Below the pieces are notes generated by a model, which was not told the origin of the DNA, made no database searches, and saw only the letters and a program-made list of their open reading frames with translations. Below are positions 18,816-27,136 of a DNA stretch of 64,000 nucleotides, piece by piece. Made by a program: the position numbers and the translations under genes. Source of the stretch: Nitratireductor basaltis (GTDB lineage: Bacteria; Pseudomonadota; Alphaproteobacteria; Rhizobiales; Rhizobiaceae); assembly GCF_000733725.1 (NCBI RefSeq), contig NZ_JMQM01000001.1:930001-994000 (forward strand), written 5' to 3'. Each line of letters starts with the position of its first letter. The stretch's first letter is position 1.

Positions 18816-20567
18816 ATGACGATATGGGCTGAAGAAATCGCCTCCACGGGCTGGAAATCGGTGCTGCGCGAAATGCAGGACGGTATCGGCAAGGCTCTGT
18901 CGCGGTTTCCCGTGCCCATAGCTTTCCTGAGTATGGCGACGATCAGCGCGTTCATGGAGATCGCGGACGCATCTTTCGCTCTTCCCTGGCGCGGACCCAA
19001 TGAACTGATGGCCGCTTTCCTCGGCGCTGCCGCTGCTGCACTGGTGTGCACATTGGTGACTGAGGCTCATCAGATCAAAAGAAGCTTTGGTTATCTGAGC
19101 GGCCTGCTGTTTGGATTGCTTCTGGGAGCGCTCCTGCTCGATCCAGCCTATCTCTGGGTGCAGGAGTGGTCTCTCGTGGCTGCGCTTGCAGGCTTGATTC
19201 TGGTTGCCCCTTTCACTCTGCGGGGAAACAGCAGCCAGTTTTGGATGTTTAGCCTGCGGGTAGCCTTCTCGGTTATGCTGATGGTGCTGGCCTTGCTTCT
19301 TTTTGCCGGAGGGACTTCGGCGACGCTTGCGACACTAAGCTTCCTGTTCGGGTTCGATATTGATCAGGGCGTCTATCAGTATGTATGGGCCTTCACGGGC
19401 CTGCTGGCCGCACCGGTCTTCGGACTGGGACAACTTCCTCGAAATTTCGACCACGAGCCGCGGCTGAGCCAGATCGGTGCGATGGATCGCGGCATGCGGG
19501 CGCTCGGTGACTTCGTGGCTGCGCCATTGCTGATACTCTATGCGGCTATCCTGCATCTCTATGCCGCAAAGATCGTGCTGACGGGCGAATTGCCTGCAGG
19601 CCAGATCGGCTGGCTGGTTCTCACCTACGGCTTCTGCCTCTTCGGCACCTTGCTGGTGATCAACCCGTTTCTGGATCTGGCGCGCGCGCCTACGCGGTTC
19701 GTTCTTCGCTTCTGGCCTGCGTTTCTCGTGGTGCCCCTCATTCTATTAGCGCTGGCTCTTTGGGTCCGTGTAGCCGCGTTCGGATTTACGCCAGACCGCT
19801 ATATGGTGATGCTTTTTGGTGGAGTGAGCGCAACGGTGGTTGCTCTTCAACTCGTTCCAACCCTGCGTGGCGACATACGCCTGATCCTTGCATTGCCCGT
19901 AGCGGCATTATTCCTTGCCAGTTTCGGGCCACAGGGCGCGCGCGCGGTTTCCGTCGCAAGCCAGGAGGATCGATTCCGAAACGCGATTGCGAATGAGCAG
20001 CTTACGCAAGAGCAAGAGCTTCAAGCCTTGGCCTCGTTGCGATATCTGTCTGGTCAGGGTGCGCTTCAACGGGTGACTCCGGTGGCTGCCGAAGGCGAAG
20101 TGCTGCCGGATGGCTACGAACAGGTCGCCCGGGCCTACGGCCTTGATCCCGAACTTCGCTATCCCGAACGCGAAAGACTTGTCCTGCGCCGAAGCGAAAC
20201 GCTTTTGGCGGAAGATCTCGGCGAATATCTGGGAAGCGAGGGATACGGTTTCGACATTTTCCTGCCTCAGCTTTCACTGAGGCAGGATTATCCGGTGGAT
20301 GTTGCGCTGCCGAGCGGGAAGAACATACGCGTCTCGCTGGCGGAAGACTCGATCCTGCTTGAAACGGAGAACAATTCAGCTCGATTTCATGTTGCGGAAC
20401 AGGATGTTGCCGCACTTGAAGATCGCGATTCGCGGGTGCTCCGCTTGATTGGCGAGGATGAGGAGCGTGAAATGCTCGTCATCCCTGCATTCGCGTTCGT
20501 ATCGGCTGATGGAAGGTTACAAACTTTCGAGACGCTTGTGTTCCTGCGCGGGCAGGATTGGGATTGA
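18816..20567 (+). CDS. DUF4153 domain multi-pass membrane protein
   Basis: Unknown-function inner-membrane protein. The start at 18816 (MTIWAEEIASTGWKSVLREM) follows AGGG at 8 nt; the open frame extends back into the preceding gene without conserved sequence. The 583-aa product has about 10-12 predicted hydrophobic helices from residue 25 to about 375. A soluble C-terminal region follows, with a predicted helix-rich segment (NEQLTQEQELQALASLRYLS) and a tail of beta character. Its stop (20565-20567) abuts the trmFO stop on the other strand with no spacer. Confidence 0.8.
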   Translation: MTIWAEEIASTGWKSVLREMQDGIGKALSRFPVPIAFLSMATISAFMEIADASFALPWRGPNELMAAFLGAAAAALVCTLVTEAHQIKRSFGYLSGLLFGLLLGALLLDPAYLWVQEWSLVAALAGLILVAPFTLRGNSSQFWMFSLRVAFSVMLMVLALLLFAGGTSATLATLSFLFGFDIDQGVYQYVWAFTGLLAAPVFGLGQLPRNFDHEPRLSQIGAMDRGMRALGDFVAAPLLILYAAILHLYAAKIVLTGELPAGQIGWLVLTYGFCLFGTLLVINPFLDLARAPTRFVLRFWPAFLVVPLILLALALWVRVAAFGFTPDRYMVMLFGGVSATVVALQLVPTLRGDIRLILALPVAALFLASFGPQGARAVSVASQEDRFRNAIANEQLTQEQELQALASLRYLSGQGALQRVTPVAAEGEVLPDGYEQVARAYGLDPELRYPERERLVLRRSETLLAEDLGEYLGSEGYGFDIFLPQLSLRQDYPVDVALPSGKNIRVSLAEDSILLETENNSARFHVAEQDVAALEDRDSRVLRLIGEDEEREMLVIPAFAFVSADGRLQTFETLVFLRGQDWD

Positions 20568-21989
20568 CTATTCCGCAGCCGCAGCCGGTTGTGGCAAACC
20601 GAGCCAGCTGCGTGCATCAGCCAAGGCGCGTGCACTCAGCGCATGTTTGCGTGCGAGGCTTTTTTCCTTTCCGCGCAGACGTTTGCCTTCCGGCTTCACG
20701 ATTTCCACGGGCGGGAAGAGCCCGAAATTTACATTCATGGGCTGGAAGGAGCGTTTCCCGGGTTCGTCATCAGAGATGATGTGGCCGCCGGTTATGTGGT
20801 TGAGCAACGCGCCGAAAGCAGTAGTTGCAGGCGGTGGGGTGAGAGTTTCACCCTTTCGCGCCGCCGCGGCAAAGCGCCCTGCGAGCAGGCCCATTGCCGC
20901 GCTCTCCACATAGCCTTCGCAGCCGGTGATCTGACCTGCGAATCGTAGGCCATCGCGGCCCTTCAGCTGAAGTGTACCGTCGAGCAGAGCAGGCGAATTT
21001 ATGTAGGTGTTGCGGTGAAGCCCGCCAAGGCGGGCGAATTCCGCGTTCTGCAGGCCAGGAATTGTCCGGAAGATCTCGACCTGTGCACCATATTTCAGCT
21101 TCGTCTGGAAACCGACCATGTTGTAGAGCGTGCCCAGAGCATTGTCCTGGCGCAACTGCACGACGGCATAAGGTTTTTCATCGGGCTTGTGAGTATTGGT
21201 GAGGCCCATCGGTTTCATTGGACCGTGACGCAGGGTTTCTGGCCCGCGCTCTGCCATCACTTCAATCGGCAGGCAGCCGTCGAAATAGGGGGTACCCTCC
21301 CATTCCTTGAACTGGGTCTTCTCGCCGTCAAGAAGCGCCTGAATGAACCGCTCATACTGCTCCTTGTTCATGGGGCAGTTGATGTAGTCCTTGCCGGTAC
21401 CACCGGGGCCGACCTTGTCGTAACGCGACTGGAACCAGCAGGTGTCCATGTCAATGGAATCGTAATGCACGATGGGCGCGATGGCATCGAAAAAGGCCAG
21501 AGCTTCCTCGTCCGTATGCCTGCCGATCGCCTCTGCCAGTGAGGGAGCGGTGAGTGGGCCGGTGGCGATGATCGCCTGGTCCCATTCCTCAGGCGGAAGG
21601 TCAGTGACTTCCTCGCGCACGAGCTCGATCAACGGATGTTCCTGCAGTGCTTTTGACACCGCATCCGAGAAGCCGTCGCGGTCGACAGCCAGTGCACCGC
21701 CTGCAGGGACCTGATTCGCATCACCGCTTGCCATGATGATCGAGCCGGCCATGCGCATTTCCGCATGAAGAACGCCGACCGCATTCGCAGTGGCATCATC
21801 GGAGCGGAAGGAATTGGAGCAGACAAGCTCGGCGAGGCCGTCTGTCTTGTGCGCGTCGGTGCCGCGAACGGGGCGCATCTCGTGGAGGATGACCGGTACG
21901 CCGGCCTGCGCGATCTGCCAGGCAGCTTCGGAGCCGGCCAGGCCGCCGCCAATCACGTGAACTGGCTTGTATGGGGAGCTGTTTGTCAT
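20568..21989 (-). CDS. trmFO: tRNA (uracil-5-)-methyltransferase TrmFO, folate/FAD-dependent
   Basis: Methylates U54 of tRNA (T-loop) using methylene-tetrahydrofolate and reduced FAD. The N-terminal dinucleotide-binding motif [14 protein letters not shown] begins at about residue 14. Internal segments [15 protein letters not shown] and [14 protein letters not shown], and the C-terminal [17 protein letters not shown], are family-typical. Length 473 aa is normal. It is transcribed toward DUF4153, its 3' end directly abutting that gene. The terminator of the DUF1127/cuckoo unit lies 75-106 nt upstream of its start codon. Confidence 0.96.
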   Translation of the reverse strand: MTNSSPYKPVHVIGGGLAGSEAAWQIAQAGVPVILHEMRPVRGTDAHKTDGLAELVCSNSFRSDDATANAVGVLHAEMRMAGSIIMASGDANQVPAGGALAVDRDGFSDAVSKALQEHPLIELVREEVTDLPPEEWDQAIIATGPLTAPSLAEAIGRHTDEEALAFFDAIAPIVHYDSIDMDTCWFQSRYDKVGPGGTGKDYINCPMNKEQYERFIQALLDGEKTQFKEWEGTPYFDGCLPIEVMAERGPETLRHGPMKPMGLTNTHKPDEKPYAVVQLRQDNALGTLYNMVGFQTKLKYGAQVEIFRTIPGLQNAEFARLGGLHRNTYINSPALLDGTLQLKGRDGLRFAGQITGCEGYVESAAMGLLAGRFAAAARKGETLTPPPATTAFGALLNHITGGHIISDDEPGKRSFQPMNVNFGLFPPVEIVKPEGKRLRGKEKSLARKHALSARALADARSWLGLPQPAAAAE

Positions 21990-22063
21990 GTGGGGGAGAT
22001 AGGCAAAAGCGAACGGTAATGCAATTCACATGTGTGCCGCATGAAACGTCCGATAAAAAAACA

Positions 22064-22095
22064 ACACCCGCCGGGGGAGGAGGTCCGGCGGGTGT
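22064..22095 (-). ncRNA. cuckoo/CcsR-type stem-loop 3 and terminator
   Basis: Perfect 11-bp stem (22064-22074 with 22085-22095). On the minus strand the loop carries CCTCCTCCC (complement of 22075-22083). It is followed by TGTTTTTTT (22063-22055), so it doubles as the Rho-independent terminator of the DUF1127 transcript. It is the last of three such elements. Confidence 0.85.
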
Positions 22096-22107
22096 CGTTT
22101 TTGTCGA

Positions 22108-22135
22108 CCAGCTATCGGGAGGAGGAGAGAGCTGG
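22108..22135 (-). ncRNA. cuckoo/CcsR-type stem-loop 2
   Basis: A 6-bp stem CCAGCT/AGCTGG (22108-22113 with 22130-22135) holds a 16-nt loop containing CCTCCTCCC on the minus strand (complement of 22117-22125). It lies 12 nt from element 3 and 5 nt from element 1. Confidence 0.8.
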
Positions 22136-22140
22136 CCGTA

Positions 22141-22174
22141 TTCGTCAGAATTGGGAGGAGGTAATCCTGACGAA
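22141..22174 (-). ncRNA. cuckoo/CcsR-type stem-loop 1
   Basis: A perfect 8-bp stem TTCGTCAG/CTGACGAA (22141-22148 with 22167-22174) exposes an 18-nt loop with CCTCCTCCC on the minus strand (complement of 22153-22161). It begins 16 nt after the DUF1127 stop codon, so it would be cut from the 3' UTR of that mRNA. Confidence 0.82.
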
Positions 22175-22190
22175 ATCTCTTTGTCAGTCC

Positions 22191-22331
22191 TTAGAGGGAC
22201 TTGCGTGCAACGAACGGAATGTCGCCGCGGGCGATGCCGAGGTCGTTGAGCTCACGGCTGGAAAGGCGGCTCAGTTCGTTGACGGTCTGACGGTAACGGC
22301 GCCAGTTGCGGTAATTGCGAATGATGTTCAT
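22191..22331 (-). CDS. DUF1127 small basic protein
   Basis: A 46-aa protein rich in Arg with the DUF1127 core NELSRLSSRELNDLGIARGD at its C-terminal half and an N-terminal NYRNWRRYRQTV helix. The start at 22331 (MNIIRN) was chosen because the domain begins there; the frame stays open a further 40 codons upstream with no similarity. In Rhodobacter, and reportedly other alphaproteobacteria, small DUF1127 proteins bind RNA or affect sRNA maturation, phosphate/carbon metabolism or stress responses. Three CCUCCUCCC stem-loops follow in its 3' UTR, as in the Rhodobacter ccaF1-ccsR locus. Function here is inferred from that arrangement. Confidence 0.9.
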   Translation of the reverse strand: MNIIRNYRNWRRYRQTVNELSRLSSRELNDLGIARGDIPFVARKSL

Positions 22332-22605
22332 CTGTCTTGCTCGCTTCAGAATTCGTGTGGGGTGTTGATCACCCGTTGCGATGGACAGATAAGCCCATTG
22401 AGCCATGCGTAAAAGTGCCAATGTTGCATAGCAGCGATGCAGATTGTGCATTGCAACATCAAAGTGTCACAAAGCGGCCTGAGACGCGTCACACAGGTTA
22501 AATGAAGATGAAGAATCGATGACGCTCTAGACGGCCGTGGAAGCGTCTCAATGCTGAAGATATGTAAAAAGCTCCCAAAAATCCTTGCACCAGGCCAATT
22601 TCCCT
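22332..22605. other. intergenic region between DUF1127 and tRNA-Leu promoter
   Basis: No gene seen. It must hold the minus-strand promoter of the DUF1127 transcript, but no convincing sigma-70 or heat-shock-type -35/-10 pair could be read. The one clear structure is the inverted repeat listed at 22421-22459. Confidence 0.4.
22421..22459. promoter_or_regulatory. inverted repeat upstream of DUF1127 gene
   Basis: ATGTTGCA (22421-22428) and TGCAACAT (22452-22459) form a perfect 8-bp dyad with a 23-nt spacer, 90-128 nt upstream of the DUF1127 start. It could be a regulator site for the DUF1127/cuckoo operon. No regulator family is implied. Confidence 0.3.
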
Positions 22606-22633
22606 TTGAACACACATGGTCAGGTGATATAGA
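22606..22633 (+). promoter_or_regulatory. sigma-70-like promoter of tRNA-Leu
   Basis: TTGAAC (22606-22611), 16-nt spacer, TATAGA (22628-22633). It lies 33 nt before the mature tRNA 5' end, a usual distance for a short leader. It may also serve the trigger factor gene downstream. Confidence 0.65.
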
Positions 22634-22666
22634 GGCGCGCGCTTTCGGGAGCGTTGGCTGTCGGCA

Positions 22667-22751
22667 GCGGGTGTGGTGGAACTGGTAGACACGCCAGATT
22701 TAGGTTCTGGTGGCGCAAGCCGTGGGGGTTCAAGTCCCTCCACCCGCACCA
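22667..22751 (+). tRNA. tRNA-Leu (anticodon UAG)
   Basis: Acceptor stem GCGGGTG/CACCCGC (22667-22673 with 22741-22747), discriminator A and encoded CCA. The anticodon arm CCAGA-TTTAGGT-TCTGG gives anticodon TAG. It has a long class II variable arm, as expected for Leu. It lies 89 nt upstream of tig. Confidence 0.97.
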
Positions 22752-22840
22752 GACAGAGCCATCCCCGAAACACGGAATTCGGCAGGCTGACCGCAAGGCG
22801 CCGTTGGCACGGCCAGTGAGTAAACGCAAAGGTTTGATGA

Positions 22841-24268
22841 ATGCAGGTAACCGAGACTCTCAATTCAGGTCTTAAGCGCGAGATCAAGGTCACCGTGCCG
22901 GCCCAGGACCTGGAATCGCGTCTTGTGGCGCGGCTCGAGGACGCCAAGGACAAGGTGCGGCTGAAAGGCTTCCGTCCGGGCAAGGTTCCGCTCAGCCATC
23001 TGCGCCGCATGTACGGCAAGTCCTTCATGGCAGAAGTGGTCAACGAGATCCTGTCCGACTCCTCGCGCTCCATTCTTGAAGAGCGCGGCGAGAAGCCCGC
23101 CATGCAGCCCGAAATCAACATGACCGAAGACGAGAAGGAAGCCGAAAAGGTTCTCGACGGTCAGGCCGATTTCGAGTTCTCAATGGCTTACGAAGTGATC
23201 CCGGCAATCGAGATCAAGGACTTCTCCGGGATCAAGATCGAACGCCCCGTTTATGACGTTTCCGACGAGGAAGTTGACGACCAGGTCAAGCGTATTGCCG
23301 ACTCCGTCCGCACCTACGAGGACAAGGACGGCAAGGCTGAAGATGGGGACAAGGTCACCATCGACTATCTTGGCAAGATCGACGGCGAAGCGTTCGACGG
23401 TGGTGCTGCCGAAGATTCAGATGTTGTCATCGGCCACAATCAGTTCATCCCCGGCTTCGAAGAGCAGCTGGTTGGTCTGAAGGCGGGCGACGAGAAGACC
23501 ATCAAGGTCAAGTTCCCCGACGAATATGCAGCAGCTCATCTTGCCGGCAAGGACGCCGAATTCGACATCAAGGTGAAGAAGGTCGCAGCGGCGGAAGAAC
23601 TCGTCATCGATGACGAGCTGGCGAAGAAGCTGGGTCTGGAATCGGCTGACAAGCTGCGCGAAATCGTTCGCGGCCAGCTGGAGAACCAGTTCGGCCAGAT
23701 GACCCGCCAGAAGGCGAAGCGTCAGCTTCTCGATGCTCTCGACGACCAGTACAAGTTCGAGGCGCCGGAGAAGCTGGTGGAAGCCGAATTCCAGAACATC
23801 TGGAACCAGGTGACCCGCGATCTGGAGAATGCCGGCCGCACCTTCGAGGACGAAGACACGACCGAGGAGGAGGCTCGCGAAGAGTATCAGCGCCTTGCCG
23901 AACGCCGCGTGCGTCTCGGCCTCGTGCTCGCACAGATTGGTGAAGAGCAGGGCGTGCAGGTGTCCGAAGACGAGATGCAGCGTTCGCTGATCGAATCGAT
24001 CCAGCGTTACCCGCGTCACCAGCAGCAGGAAATCTACGACTTCTACCGTCAGAACCCGCAGGCGCTCGCCAATATCCGCGCGCCGCTGTTTGAGGAAAAG
24101 GTCGTTGACGAGCTGCTTTCCAAGGCCGACGTGACCGACAAGAAGGTGTCTCGTGAAGAGTTGATGGCCGACGACGAGGACGAGGCAGAGGCTGAGAAGC
24201 CTAAAGCCAAGGCCAAGAAGAAGGCCGCGCCGAAAAAGAAGGCTGCCAAGGCTGACGACGCCGAATAA
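22841..24268 (+). CDS. tig: trigger factor
   Basis: Ribosome-associated chaperone and peptidyl-prolyl isomerase that meets nascent chains at the exit tunnel. The N-terminal ribosome-binding domain has the signature [17 protein letters not shown] near residue 45. The FKBP-like PPIase domain is about 150-240, and the C-terminal helical chaperone domain runs to about 430. At 475 aa it is longer than E. coli TF because of a Lys/Ala/Glu-rich tail (about 440-475), as in other Rhizobiales. The ATG at 22841 follows AAAGG. Confidence 0.97.
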   Translation: MQVTETLNSGLKREIKVTVPAQDLESRLVARLEDAKDKVRLKGFRPGKVPLSHLRRMYGKSFMAEVVNEILSDSSRSILEERGEKPAMQPEINMTEDEKEAEKVLDGQADFEFSMAYEVIPAIEIKDFSGIKIERPVYDVSDEEVDDQVKRIADSVRTYEDKDGKAEDGDKVTIDYLGKIDGEAFDGGAAEDSDVVIGHNQFIPGFEEQLVGLKAGDEKTIKVKFPDEYAAAHLAGKDAEFDIKVKKVAAAEELVIDDELAKKLGLESADKLREIVRGQLENQFGQMTRQKAKRQLLDALDDQYKFEAPEKLVEAEFQNIWNQVTRDLENAGRTFEDEDTTEEEAREEYQRLAERRVRLGLVLAQIGEEQGVQVSEDEMQRSLIESIQRYPRHQQQEIYDFYRQNPQALANIRAPLFEEKVVDELLSKADVTDKKVSREELMADDEDEAEAEKPKAKAKKKAAPKKKAAKADDAE

Positions 24269-24293
24269 GCCCTCCGTCAGGTGCATAGTCGAA

Positions 24294-24324
24294 AGCCCCT
24301 GCAGCCAAGCTGCGGGGGCTTTTT
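24294..24324 (+). terminator. Rho-independent terminator after tig
   Basis: An 11-bp stem with one G-U pair (24294-24304 with 24310-24320), a 5-nt loop and a T-run immediately after. It lies 25 nt after the trigger factor stop. Confidence 0.88.
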
Positions 24325-24409
24325 CGTTTGGCACAGGAACAAGCCTTATCTGGTTCTCGATCGATCCGTGCCAGCAGGCCGATAAAGCGGCGGATAGTGG
24401 AGGGTGCTG

Positions 24410-25096
24410 ATGAAGCGGGTGATTGACGGCGTTTTCCGTGGCACGCTGAAGACGCTTGGCCCCAAGGCCAGTCCGACGGGCATTTTCAAAGAGCCTGTGA
24501 AGGGACCTGTCGCTGTAGGTTCCGAGGGACTTTCCGGTGACCATCAGGGTGATCGCAGAGTTCATGGCGGACCCGAGAAAGCAATCCATCTCTATCCATC
24601 GGTTCATTACGCTTCATGGGTGACAGAATACCCTCATCTCGAATCCCAGATGCAGCCAGGCTCATTCGGCGAGAACATATCGGTCGGGTGCATGGACGAA
24701 GGTGATGTATGCCTTGGCGACCGGTTCAGGCTCGGGACCGCTGTCGTGGAATTTTCTCAAGGACGACAGCCCTGCTGGAAGCTCAATGCGCGCTTCCTGG
24801 AGCCGAGACTAGCGAAAGCCGTGCAGGATACGGGACGCACGGGCTGGTATTTCCGGGTGATCGAGCCCGGAACGGTGTCCGCCGGCGATGCCTTGGAGCT
24901 TGTGGAACGGCCACATGGAAGCTGGTCGCTGGCGCGGGTGACGCGTCTTTTCTATGTCGATCAGCTCAATTACGACGCTTTGGAAGAGCTGGCGGCAATC
25001 GCCAGTCTTGCAGAAAGCTGGCGGAAGCTTGCCTGTCGGCGTCTGGAGCGTCGTGAGGTGGAAGACTGGAACCGCCGCCTCAATGGTGAGGCTTGA
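24410..25096 (+). CDS. MOSC domain-containing protein (YiiM-like)
   Basis: Beta-barrel MOSC-family protein that may bind molybdenum cofactor or reduce N-hydroxylated compounds. The start at 24410 (MKRVIDGVF) has GGAGGG 5 nt upstream; the GTG at 24404 is inside that Shine-Dalgarno. The 228-aa product has LSGDHQGDRRVHGGPEKAIH early, SFGENISV, and the conserved-cysteine region FSQGRQPCWKLNARF, as in E. coli YiiM. It stands alone between the tig terminator and the convergent M23 gene, whose stop is 3 nt away. Confidence 0.9.
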   Translation: MKRVIDGVFRGTLKTLGPKASPTGIFKEPVKGPVAVGSEGLSGDHQGDRRVHGGPEKAIHLYPSVHYASWVTEYPHLESQMQPGSFGENISVGCMDEGDVCLGDRFRLGTAVVEFSQGRQPCWKLNARFLEPRLAKAVQDTGRTGWYFRVIEPGTVSAGDALELVERPHGSWSLARVTRLFYVDQLNYDALEELAAIASLAESWRKLACRRLERREVEDWNRRLNGEA

Positions 25097-25099
25097 GCA

Positions 25100-26374
25100 C
25101 TAGAGCAGGCGCTGGATGTTGCGACCGGCCTTGATGAAGCGCAACGGGTTGATGGGCTTGCCCGACTTGCGGACTTCATAGTGCAGATGCGGTCCGGTCG
25201 AACGCCCGCTGCTGCCGACCTTGCCGATGACGCTGCCGGGCGAGACCTTGTCTCCAACGCCGACATCGATCCGGCTCATATGGGCGTATCGCGTGGTCAG
25301 GCCATTGCCGTGGTCGATTTCCACCATTCGGCCATAGCCCCCATTCCATCCGGCGCGTATGACCTTGCCGGCGCCGGCCGCCTTGATGGGAGTGCCGGTC
25401 TTGCCGCTGAAATCCATGCCTGAATGGTGCGCGCGGCGTCCAAGGAGCGGATCACGCCGCGTGCCGAACATGCTTGTTACACGGGCTCCCGGGAGAGGAT
25501 TTGCAATGGGAACCTGGCGCGCCGTTTTCTTGAGCTGCTCCAGCGTGTTCAACGCTTCGTCGAGCTCACGGACCTTCTCGTCGAACGGTCCGATCTGGCC
25601 GGCAGCAAGGAGGGGGCCGCCAACAGCTTCCGTACCGAAGTTATCCGCAGGACGCACACCGGCTTCTGCGAGAGCCTGCGCAATCTCCTCCGCCGTCTGA
25701 TAGGCTTCCTCGGCGAGAACCTCCACACGCGCAATCTGTTCGGATTCGATGTCGCGCAGCGAACGGTTTATGGCAACGAACAGACGGTCTGCCTGATCTG
25801 CCTCGGATGGCTGCGCACGATCGCGAATCGGCCATCTCATCGCGGACACGGCAGCTGCGGGAGCCGGAGCATAGGCACTGGCGGTAAGTATCGTGGTGTC
25901 GACCGTGGTGCCTCTCAGCTGCAGTGATGCATCTTTCTGCGGGCGCGGCGAGGGGAGAGGAACAGCAGTATGCTTGTCTGGCCGACTGCGCTCGAGGATA
26001 GGCTCCAGCCTGCCGTGACGCTTTGTCAGCTGCTCCTGACGCTCGATCAGCTTGGAGACCTTGCGTTCCATCAATTGCTGGTCGAGAAGCTGACGGCTCG
26101 TGATCCTGTCGACCTGGGCGCGAAGTGTGGAAATACGGTCTTCATAGGCCTGCTGCATGCGCGCCTGGCGCGCCATCGCAGCGCCCATAAGGTCGTCACG
26201 GACCACCAGATAAGCAGTTGCCACCAGATATCCGCCAGCGATCACAGCCATTGCCGTACCCGCCAGGGCCGCGACCCATGGGCGGATGGTGAAATGCCGG
26301 ATCCGGTCGCCCCGCGCGATGATCACCGTGTGGGGCTCTTTGCGTTTGCCAAAGACTGTCGGCTGAATGTTCAC
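25100..26374 (-). CDS. M23-family metallopeptidase, membrane-anchored
   Basis: Predicted periplasmic peptidoglycan endopeptidase. The 424-aa product has an N-terminal cytoplasmic segment and a transmembrane helix at about 32-55. A coiled coil (about 70-125) and a linker follow, then a C-terminal M23 domain (about 290-400). The zinc-binding residues look intact: HSGMD for H-x-G-x-D, YAHMS, and HLHYEV for HxH. This contrasts with the degenerate LytM lipoprotein at 10082-11644. It is convergent with the MOSC gene and shares its upstream region with nothing on the same strand. Confidence 0.92.
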   Translation of the reverse strand: MNIQPTVFGKRKEPHTVIIARGDRIRHFTIRPWVAALAGTAMAVIAGGYLVATAYLVVRDDLMGAAMARQARMQQAYEDRISTLRAQVDRITSRQLLDQQLMERKVSKLIERQEQLTKRHGRLEPILERSRPDKHTAVPLPSPRPQKDASLQLRGTTVDTTILTASAYAPAPAAAVSAMRWPIRDRAQPSEADQADRLFVAINRSLRDIESEQIARVEVLAEEAYQTAEEIAQALAEAGVRPADNFGTEAVGGPLLAAGQIGPFDEKVRELDEALNTLEQLKKTARQVPIANPLPGARVTSMFGTRRDPLLGRRAHHSGMDFSGKTGTPIKAAGAGKVIRAGWNGGYGRMVEIDHGNGLTTRYAHMSRIDVGVGDKVSPGSVIGKVGSSGRSTGPHLHYEVRKSGKPINPLRFIKAGRNIQRLL

Positions 26375-26455
26375 GAGACCGTATCACCATAGAATGTTCA
26401 ACGGTCCCGATTACACCCTGTTAGGGTTAACAAAGCATTTGGCGGCAGGTAGAAA

Positions 26456-26935
26456 TCACGCCGAGGCGTTCAACTCTTCGACCTGCTTGAGCACGGCGTC
26501 GACGTGGCCTGGCACCTTGACCTTCCGCCAGGCCTGAATGATCGTCCCGTCGGCGTCGATCAGAAAGGTGGAGCGTTCAACACCCATATATTTGCGGCCA
26601 TACATGCTCTTCTCCACCCAGACGCCGTATGCCTGGAGGACTTCCTTCTCCGGATCGGAGAGGAGGGTGATCTTCAGATCATGCTTGGTCTTGAATTTTG
26701 CATGCTTCTGTTGGCTGTCGGGCGACATGCCCAGAACGACGGCACCCTGCTGTTCGAAATCGTTCAGCCGTTCGGTAAATGCGATGGCCTCTGCCGTGCA
26801 CCCGCTGGTGTCGTCTTTCGGATAGAAATAAAGCACGACCGGCTGGCCGCGAAAATCCGACAGTTTCACATTATCGCCGCCATCTGCAGTCAATTCAAAA
26901 TCGGGAGCAGGGCTGCCAATGTCTGGACCGGCCAT
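26456..26935 (-). CDS. bcp: thioredoxin-dependent peroxiredoxin Bcp, one-cysteine form
   Basis: Atypical peroxiredoxin (Bcp/PrxQ subfamily) that reduces hydrogen peroxide and organic peroxides in the cytoplasm. The start at 26935 (MAGPDIGSPAPDFEL) follows AAGAGGTAG; the frame extends 40 codons upstream without similarity. The 159-aa product has peroxidatic C46 in KDDTSGCTAEA, where Ser replaces the usual Pro. It contains no other Cys at all, so the resolving Cys of E. coli Bcp (five residues on) is absent. Recycling must therefore use an external thiol. It is divergent from the AsmA-like gene. Confidence 0.93.
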   Translation of the reverse strand: MAGPDIGSPAPDFELTADGGDNVKLSDFRGQPVVLYFYPKDDTSGCTAEAIAFTERLNDFEQQGAVVLGMSPDSQQKHAKFKTKHDLKITLLSDPEKEVLQAYGVWVEKSMYGRKYMGVERSTFLIDADGTIIQAWRKVKVPGHVDAVLKQVEELNASA

Positions 26936-27136
26936 TGTCTCTACCTCTTGGGCTGTTGCACGAAATGAAAACGAGGGAAAACCCCATGCGGTGGGTCCCT
27001 CGCAAGGCTGCACAGATATAATAGCTTCGCCGGATTCGTCCATCGCGAGCGGCAAACTTGAATAACATAGGCTGCCAGTGCGTCGTTGACATCAGATCAG
27101 GGTAATCACGAGAAGATCCGCTTCAGTCGCAAGGAG

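Noticed and set aside
22075-22161. Three GGGAGGAGG runs on the plus strand as Shine-Dalgarno sites of small genes
   Set aside because: No start codon and frame follow at proper distance; each run lies in the loop of an inverted repeat, so the minus-strand CCUCCUCCC reading explains them.
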